Source: CAXMST01 sp963790085 (lineage in GTDB: Bacteria > Actinomycetota > Thermoleophilia > Solirubrobacterales > 70-9). From it: a stretch of DNA of 64,000 nucleotides. The notes beneath the pieces were generated by a model. That model saw only the letters and a list, made by a program, of their open reading frames with translations, did not search any database and was not told the origin of the DNA. The stretch's first letter is position 1. Every line of letters begins with the position of its first letter. Below are positions 58,428 to 64,000 of this stretch, one piece after another. The stretch is from contig CAWBNH010000008.1 in NCBI GenBank assembly GCA_963790085.1, forward strand, positions 1-64,000, read 5' to 3'. Position numbers and translations under genes: made by a program.

Positions 58428-60004
58428 AGGTCCTGGTCAAGGAGGGGATCGCGGAGGCCGGGGTCGACCTGCTCCGCGAGCAGTTCGAGGTCGAGGTCGG
58501 GACCGACTGGCCCGACGGCGAGCTCGAGGAGCGCATCGGCGAGTTCGAGGCGATCGTGATCCGCTCGGCGACGAAGCTGACTTCCGAGCTGATCGGCAAG
58601 GCGGAGCGCTTGCGGGCGATCGGCCGGGCCGGTACCGGGGTCGACAACGTCGACATCGAGGCCGCGACCAAGCGCGGGATAATCGTCGCCAACGCGCCCG
58701 AGTCGAACTCCGTCGCCGCCGCCGAACACACCCTCGCGCTGGCGCTCGCCTCATTCCGCAACGTCCCGCAGGCTCACGGCGCCCTAACCGGCGGCGAGTG
58801 GGCGCGCTCCCGCTACGGCGGCAACGAGCTCTACGGGAAGACCCTCGGCGTGCTCGGGTTCGGGCGGATCGGGCAGCTCGTCGCCCGCCGCGCGCTCGCC
58901 TTCGAGATGACCGTCGTCGCCTTCGACAAGTTCGTCGCCGCCGAGCGCTTCCGCGAGCTCGGGGTCGAGGGCGTCGGCAGCAGCGATGAGCTCTACGCGC
59001 GCGCCGACCTGATCACGATCCATCTTCCGAAGACGCCCGAGACGATCGATTGGATCGACGATGAGGCGATCGCCCAGATGAAGGACGGCGTCCGGATCGT
59101 CAACTGCGCCCGCGGCGAGCTGATCGACCTGGGGGCCCTGGAGCGCGGGCTCGACTCCGGCAAGGTCGCCGCGGCTGCGCTCGATGTCTTCCCCAAGGAG
59201 CCGACCACCGAGCACCCTCTGTTCGGACGCGATGACGTCGTCGTCACCCCGCACCTCGGAGCATCGACGGCCGAGGCTCAGGATCGGGCCGGGATCGTCA
59301 CCGCCGAGCAGGTCGTTGCGGCGCTGACCGGTGGCGTCGTCACCAACGCGGTCAACATCCCGGCGGTGCGACCGGAGACGATGGAGCTGCTGGCCCCCTT
59401 CGTCCCCCTCTGCGAGAAGCTCGGCCGCCTCGCGCAGGCTCTCGGCGACGGCTCCGTCGACCGGGTGGAGGTCGAGGTCCGCGGCAAGCTCGCCGACCAC
59501 GACACGCGCCTGCTCGGGATCGCCACCCTCGTCGGGATGTTCTCCGGCCACACCGAGGAGCCGGTCACGCTGGTCAACGCCCCGAGTATCGCCGAGGAGC
59601 GGGGAATCGAAATCTCCGAGACCACGGACACCGTCTCGGAGGACTTCACCGAGCTGATCACGGTGCGGGTGGAGGCCGGCGGGGCGACGGTCGAGGTCGC
59701 CGGCACCGGCGTCGGCCCCCGCAACGTCCCCTACCTCGTCGGCGCCTGGGGTCAGAGCTTCTACCTTCCCTTCGCCGATCACCTCGCGATCTTCCGATAC
59801 AGCGATCAGCCGGGGATGATCGGCCGGGTCGGCAGCGCCTTCGGCGAGCACGGGGTCAACATCGTCTCCGCTGCGGTCGGCGCCAGCAACGGCGGCACCG
59901 AGGCGGTCATGGCCCTGACCACCGATGCGGCCGTCTCCCAGGACGTTATCGACGCGATCGCCGGTGCCGACGACTTCAACGCCGGCCGCACCGTAGACCT
60001 CTAG
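58424..60004 (+). CDS. serA: D-3-Phosphoglycerate dehydrogenase (long form)
   Basis: 526 residues from ATG 58424. First step of serine synthesis. GRAGTGVDNVDIEAA, the NAD site LGVLGFGRIGQLVARRA, NCARGELIDLGALERGL and PHLGASTAEAQDRAG (Arg/Glu/His active site) precede an ASB domain (~320-450). A C-terminal ACT domain (IFRYSDQPGMIGRVGSAFGE) likely gives serine feedback inhibition. A longer frame upstream overlaps serC and is not used. Confidence 0.97.
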   Translation: MKVLVKEGIAEAGVDLLREQFEVEVGTDWPDGELEERIGEFEAIVIRSATKLTSELIGKAERLRAIGRAGTGVDNVDIEAATKRGIIVANAPESNSVAAAEHTLALALASFRNVPQAHGALTGGEWARSRYGGNELYGKTLGVLGFGRIGQLVARRALAFEMTVVAFDKFVAAERFRELGVEGVGSSDELYARADLITIHLPKTPETIDWIDDEAIAQMKDGVRIVNCARGELIDLGALERGLDSGKVAAAALDVFPKEPTTEHPLFGRDDVVVTPHLGASTAEAQDRAGIVTAEQVVAALTGGVVTNAVNIPAVRPETMELLAPFVPLCEKLGRLAQALGDGSVDRVEVEVRGKLADHDTRLLGIATLVGMFSGHTEEPVTLVNAPSIAEERGIEISETTDTVSEDFTELITVRVEAGGATVEVAGTGVGPRNVPYLVGAWGQSFYLPFADHLAIFRYSDQPGMIGRVGSAFGEHGVNIVSAAVGASNGGTEAVMALTTDAAVSQDVIDAIAGADDFNAGRTVDL

Positions 60005-60065
60005 ATCGGCCCTGGTCAGGGAGCTGGCGCCCGACCGGGTGGCGCACCGATAGGGTGGATCCGGC

Positions 60066-61097
60066 GTGCGCGCCGTAGTCATCACTGAACACGGGGGGCC
60101 CGAGGTCCTCGAGGTCCAGGATCGGCCCGATCCCGGGGTCGGTCCAGGTCAGGTCCGGGTCGCGGTCAGGGCGGCGGGAATCAACTTCGCCGACCTGCTC
60201 GCCCGCAGCGGCATGTATCCGGACGCCCCGAAGCCGCCGTGCGTGGTCGGCTACGAGGTTGCCGGCGTGATTGAGAGCGTGGGGGAGGGGGTCGATGACT
60301 TCTCCGCCGGGGACCGCGTGATCGCCGGGACGCAGTTCAACGGCTATGCGGAGCTCGTCACCGCGAACGCCCCCGACGTGCTCTCCCTTCCAGAGGGCCT
60401 CGCTTTCGAGCAGGGAGCCGCGGTGCCGGTCAACTACGCGACCGCCTACGCGGGCCTGGTCCTGATGGGGGGCATGCGCGAGGGCGACCGGGTTTTGATC
60501 CACGCCGCCGCCGGAGGGGTCGGCATCGCCGGCAGCCAGATCGCACGAAATATCGGGGCGGAGGTGTTCGGGACCGCCTCTCCCGGCAAGCACGACGCGA
60601 TCCGTGAGCAGGGTGTGGCGCACCCGATCGATTACCGCAACCAGGACTTCGAGGAGGTAGTCAACGGGATCACTGGTGGCGGGGGGATCGACATCGCGAT
60701 GGACGCCGTCGGCCCGTCGAGCTTCCGCAAGGACTACCGCCTGCTGCGACCCGGTGGGCGCCTGATCTGTTTCGGTCTCAGCGAGGTGCAGACGGGCGAG
60801 GGGCGCAACATCCCGGGCCTCCTGAAGGGCCTGGCCGGGATGGCGACCGCGACGATGCCTTGGTGGAAGAGCCTCGGGATCATGAACGAGAACAAGGGTG
60901 TGTTCGGGCTCAACATGCTCTCCTGGTGGAAGACCGAGGGCAGCATCCGGCGCGCGATGGACCCGCTCGCCGAGGATCTCGCCGCCGGCAAGCTCGAGCC
61001 GATCGTCTCCGAGTCCTTCCCGTTCGAACGGGCCGCGGATGCCCACCGTTTCATCCATGACCGGCGCAACGTCGGCAAGGTCGTCCTGACCCCTTGA
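60066..61097 (+). CDS. Zinc-free quinone oxidoreductase / MDR-family dehydrogenase
   Basis: 343 residues from GTG 60066. A medium-chain dehydrogenase/reductase without the catalytic or structural zinc cysteines, as in quinone oxidoreductases and VAT-1-like proteins. GYEVAGVIESVGEGVDDFSA and VLIHAAAGGVGIAGSQIAR (NADPH site) are clear. Residues ~255-300 (GMATATMPWWKSLGIMNENK) extend the substrate domain and resemble the synaptic-vesicle/VAT-1 branch. Electron acceptor unknown. Confidence 0.88.
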   Translation: MRAVVITEHGGPEVLEVQDRPDPGVGPGQVRVAVRAAGINFADLLARSGMYPDAPKPPCVVGYEVAGVIESVGEGVDDFSAGDRVIAGTQFNGYAELVTANAPDVLSLPEGLAFEQGAAVPVNYATAYAGLVLMGGMREGDRVLIHAAAGGVGIAGSQIARNIGAEVFGTASPGKHDAIREQGVAHPIDYRNQDFEEVVNGITGGGGIDIAMDAVGPSSFRKDYRLLRPGGRLICFGLSEVQTGEGRNIPGLLKGLAGMATATMPWWKSLGIMNENKGVFGLNMLSWWKTEGSIRRAMDPLAEDLAAGKLEPIVSESFPFERAADAHRFIHDRRNVGKVVLTP

Positions 61098-61114
61098 CCC
61101 GGGCGGCGCCCGGG
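61098..61114. terminator. Hairpin between oxidoreductase and DMT transporter genes
   Basis: CCCGGGC and GCCCGGG arms (7 bp perfect) with a GGC loop sit directly after the oxidoreductase stop and end 10 bp before the next ATG. It could stop transcription or partly block initiation of the transporter. Confidence 0.4.
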
Positions 61115-61124
61115 CGATGCTCCG

Positions 61125-61982
61125 ATGGTTGAGGTGCTGGCGCTCGCGGCCGCCGCGCTGTTCGCGCTCGGGACCGTCCTACAGCAGCGGGAGGCGATGA
61201 GGGAACCCGAGGAGGGCTCGCTCGGCGCCGGCTTTCTCATCCGCCTTGCTCAGCGTCCGGTCTGGCTGGCCGGAATCGTCGCGGACGGCCTCGGCTACCT
61301 CGCCCAGGCGGCGGCGCTAGGGATCGGGCGCATGGTGGTGGTGCAGCCGATCCTGGCGATGACCGTGATCTTCTCGCTGCCGCTGGGGGCCCGACTGAGT
61401 GGCCAGCGGATCACCAGGCGGGAGATGATCGCCGCCGCCGTAACCACAGCCGGCCTCGCCGCCTTCCTCGCTCTCGGCAATCCCTCGGCCGGACGCGACG
61501 ATGCTCCGATCGACGAGTGGGTTGTCGTCGGCCTGGCCACTGCGGCGATCTGCGGTCCGCTGGTGATCGCGGCGGCCGGACGATCCCCTCGGGTGCGTGC
61601 CGCCCTGCTGGGGATCGCCACGGGCGTACTCTGGGGCCTCAGCGCCGGCCTCACCAAGGCCACCGTCGATCAGCTCGGTGACGGTCTATTGGCGCTGCTA
61701 GGCGACTGGCACCTATACGCGCTGGTCGTGGTCGGAGTGGCCGCGCTGTTGCTCAGTCAGGCGTCCCTCCAGACCGGCGCCCTGGCGCCCGCGGTGGCGA
61801 CCGCGGCAATCGTCGATCCGCTCGCCAGTCTCGTGCTCGGCGTGACGATCTTCGCCGAACAGCTCGAGGATTCGACCCTCGGCGCACTCGGCGCCTTCGC
61901 GGGACTGGCGATCGCCCTTGCCGGGCTCTACTTCCTCGCGGCTGCTCAGGCTCCGGCGCCCGACGGACCCGGTGGCTCCTAG
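61125..61982 (+). CDS. DMT-superfamily (EamA/NIPA-like) transporter
   Basis: 285 residues with about nine to ten hydrophobic helices in two similar halves, as in drug/metabolite transporters. ALFALGTVLQQREAM at the start and GIGRMVVVQPILAMTVIFSL are typical of the NIPA-like/EamA branch. Substrate unknown. Its stop overlaps the stop of the convergent permease in a CTAG (61979-61982). Confidence 0.82.
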   Translation: MVEVLALAAAALFALGTVLQQREAMREPEEGSLGAGFLIRLAQRPVWLAGIVADGLGYLAQAAALGIGRMVVVQPILAMTVIFSLPLGARLSGQRITRREMIAAAVTTAGLAAFLALGNPSAGRDDAPIDEWVVVGLATAAICGPLVIAAAGRSPRVRAALLGIATGVLWGLSAGLTKATVDQLGDGLLALLGDWHLYALVVVGVAALLLSQASLQTGALAPAVATAAIVDPLASLVLGVTIFAEQLEDSTLGALGAFAGLAIALAGLYFLAAAQAPAPDGPGGS

Positions 61983-63427
61983 GGGCGGTGAGGCACCGCG
62001 GTCTCGGAGGCCCGCGCCCGCAGCCTCGGCCGCGAGTAGAGGAAGAAGATCAGGAGGCCGATCGCGAGCCAGCCGCCGAGCCGGTACCAGGTCTCGACCG
62101 GCAGGGTGACCATCAGCGCCAAGGCGCTCACCGCCCCGGCCGGGGCGGTGAGCCAGATGCCGGGCGCTCGGAACGGGCGCTCCAGGTCCGGGCGCCGGAC
62201 GCGGAGCACCAGGACCCCGACGCAGACGATCACGAAGGCGAGCAGGGTCCCGATCGAGACCAGCTCGCTGAGAGCGCTGATCGGCACCAATCCCGCGACG
62301 ACGGCGCCGACGAGGCCGCTGATCATCGTCGCGAAGACCGGCGTCATCGTGCTCTGGGAGACCCGGCCGAAGGCGTCGGGGAGCATCTTGTCGGAGGACA
62401 TCCGCATGAAGATCCGCGTCTGCCCGTAGAAGGTGACGAGGACGGTCGAGGCGAGGCCGACCACCGCCGCGACGTCGACGAGGCTCCCGAGCCAGCCGAG
62501 ACCCCCGACGGCGTCGATCGACTCCGACAGCGGGTTCGGCACGTCCAGCTTCGTGTACGTCTCCATGCCGGTCATCACCAGGCCGATGCCGACGTAGAGC
62601 AGGGTGGAGATCACGACCGTCGCCAGCAGCCCGATCGGCACGGTTCGCTGGGGATTTCGAGTCTCAGCGGCCGCGGTCGAGACCGCGTCGAACCCGACGT
62701 AGGCGAAGAACACGACCCCGGCGCCGCGAAGAAGGCCACCGACCCCGAACTCCCCGAAGGAGTCACCGGCAGGGGGCAGGAACGGATCCCAGTTCGACCC
62801 CATCACGTAGAAGGCTCCGACCGCGATGAAGAGCAGGAGGATCGCGACCTTGAGCACGACCATCGCGTTGTTGGCTCGGGTCGACTGGCGGATCCCCACT
62901 GCCAGCAGGCCGGTGCTGAGCACGACGATCAGGATTGCGGGCAGGTTGATCACGCCGGGGTCGGACCCGAACGGCGGCGAGGTGATCGCGTTGGGGAGCG
63001 AGATCCCGAAGCTCTCGAGGCCGTTGACCGCATAGCCCGACCAGCCAACGGCCACGGTCGAGGCCGCGAACAGGTATTCGAGCAGCAGGTCCCAGCCGAT
63101 GAACCAGCCGAGGAACGCACCAAAGACGGCGTAGGCGTAGGAATAGGTGCTGCCGGCCGCCGGGATCATCGAGGCGAGCTCGGCGTAGGAGAGCGCGGTC
63201 GCGCCCGCGGCCAGGCCGGCGAGCACGAAGGAGATCGCCACCGCCGGGCCGGCGAACTCGGCGGCCGCCTGGCCGGTGGTGACGAAGATCCCGGCGCCGA
63301 CGACGCTGGCGATCCCGAGGGCGGTGAGGCTGAGCGGACCGAGGGCCGCCGAATCGAGGCGACCCCGGTCGACCTTGGCCTGGGCGATGATGTTGTCGAG
63401 GTTGCTGTGCCCTCTGGCGTCGGCCAT
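61979..63427 (-). CDS. APC-family amino acid permease
   Basis: 482 residues, about twelve helices. ATG 63427 was chosen because GGGAGG lies 9 bp upstream; an ATG at 63436 has no spacing. GIASVVGAGIFVTTGQAAAE is the unwound helix 1 motif that binds the amino group, and VVFFAYVGFDAVSTAAAETR is helix 6. The pattern fits the cationic amino acid transporter (CAT/YfnA) branch. Divergent from lysS. Confidence 0.9.
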   Translation of the reverse strand: MADARGHSNLDNIIAQAKVDRGRLDSAALGPLSLTALGIASVVGAGIFVTTGQAAAEFAGPAVAISFVLAGLAAGATALSYAELASMIPAAGSTYSYAYAVFGAFLGWFIGWDLLLEYLFAASTVAVGWSGYAVNGLESFGISLPNAITSPPFGSDPGVINLPAILIVVLSTGLLAVGIRQSTRANNAMVVLKVAILLLFIAVGAFYVMGSNWDPFLPPAGDSFGEFGVGGLLRGAGVVFFAYVGFDAVSTAAAETRNPQRTVPIGLLATVVISTLLYVGIGLVMTGMETYTKLDVPNPLSESIDAVGGLGWLGSLVDVAAVVGLASTVLVTFYGQTRIFMRMSSDKMLPDAFGRVSQSTMTPVFATMISGLVGAVVAGLVPISALSELVSIGTLLAFVIVCVGVLVLRVRRPDLERPFRAPGIWLTAPAGAVSALALMVTLPVETWYRLGGWLAIGLLIFFLYSRPRLRARASETAVPHRP

Positions 63428-63482
63428 GGCAGGCATCCTCCCAGAGCTCCCGCCGCCCCGACTCGTGAAAGGATCCGGCGCA

Positions 63483-64000
63483 ATGGCCGTCGATGATCCC
63501 GACCTCTCCGAGCCGGAGTCCTTCACCGACTCCGAGCGCGATCACCGTCTCGCCAAGCTCGACGCTCTCGTCGATCACGGCCAGGAGCGGTATCCGCCGC
63601 GATTCGATCGCGACCGGATGCTGGCCGAGGTCAGAGCCGAGCACTGCGAGCTTCCCGCGGGCGCCGACGCCGGATCGACGGTGCGGGTCGCCGGCAGACT
63701 GATGCTGATCCGTCGCCACGGCGGGATCACCTTCGCAGCCCTCCGCGATTCCAGCGACGAACTGCAGCTGGTCGCCAGCCCGGATGTGATCGGAGCGGAG
63801 CCACACCAGGATTTCGCACACCTCGACCTTGGCGACTGGGTCGGAGCCGAGGGTGAGGTCTTCCGCACCGACAAGGGCGAGCTCTCGATCCGGGTCCGGA
63901 GTTGGGAGCTGCTGACCAAGGCGCTGCGGTCGCTGCCGAAGGAGGAACACGGGCCCCGCGACGTCGACACCCGCTTCCGCGAGCGCTACCTCGACCTGAT
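63483..64000 (+). CDS. lysS: Lysyl-tRNA synthetase, N-terminal part
   Basis: The frame from ATG 63483, preceded by AAAGGA, is open to the right edge: 172 complete codons. RLAKLDALVDHGQERYPPRF opens the protein. The OB-fold anticodon domain follows (VRVAGRLMLIRRHGGITFAA, LGDWVGAEGEVFRTDKGELS). WELLTKALRSLPKEEHG and DTRFRERYLDL lead into motif 1. This order is diagnostic of class II LysRS. The catalytic domain lies outside the window. Confidence 0.93.
   Translation, partial: MAVDDPDLSEPESFTDSERDHRLAKLDALVDHGQERYPPRFDRDRMLAEVRAEHCELPAGADAGSTVRVAGRLMLIRRHGGITFAALRDSSDELQLVASPDVIGAEPHQDFAHLDLGDWVGAEGEVFRTDKGELSIRVRSWELLTKALRSLPKEEHGPRDVDTRFRERYLDL

Overview
The window is about 64 kb of GC-rich chromosomal DNA, probably from an Actinomycetota bacterium. 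The evidence is very high GC, frequent GTG starts, a class E-type sortase, a PHP-containing DnaE, GatCAB beside GltX, an o-succinylbenzoate menaquinone pathway and no outer-membrane genes. Gene content and alanine/arginine-rich coding style fit a deep-branching class such as Thermoleophilia, but that placement is inference. I see no IS element, phage module, CRISPR array, tRNA or rRNA. No gap between genes exceeds 300 bp; the longest are about 280 bp before ilvB and about 250 bp before the epimerase gene.

Region 1 (1-20.2 kb) is a surface-polysaccharide locus. It has the N-terminus of a polymerase/ligase-like membrane protein, six family-4-type glycosyltransferases, a Wzx-type flippase, a polyprenyl glycosylphosphotransferase, an NDP-sugar epimerase, two methyltransferases, a NodB-fold deacetylase-like protein and a sortase. 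A coupled plus-strand run adds a GMC flavoprotein with a Tat-type small subunit, a secreted Kelch protein and a secreted clan-A glycoside hydrolase with a long Pro-Ser-Asp/Glu linker. Read together: lipid-linked glycan assembly starting at the phosphotransferase, elongation, flipping, then trimming or oxidation outside the membrane.

Region 2 (20.2-36.5 kb) starts with argG and a 51-residue membrane protein. Next come three divergently arranged coiled-coil proteins (264, 145 and about 944 residues) of unknown role. After these are dnaE, a Cys-rich protein, nfo, gltX, an HDOD-LuxR fusion facing a response regulator whose receiver lacks the phosphoacceptor Asp, and a cysteine cluster (cysteine-free Rrf2 regulator, cysK, cysE).

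Region 3 (36.5-64 kb) is housekeeping: pcrA, folD, gatCAB, a ureohydrolase, ilvBN, the men genes (menF, menD, menC, menA, menB, menE; no menH seen), ilvC, serC-serA, a quinone oxidoreductase, two transporters and the start of lysS. The men genes lie between ilvBN and ilvC.

Operons are tightly packed, with many 4-bp NTGA stop/start overlaps. One of these (ilvN/menF) appears to use CTG as a start. A second gene (the methyltransferase near 9.4 kb) also has coding-like sequence upstream of its first canonical start.
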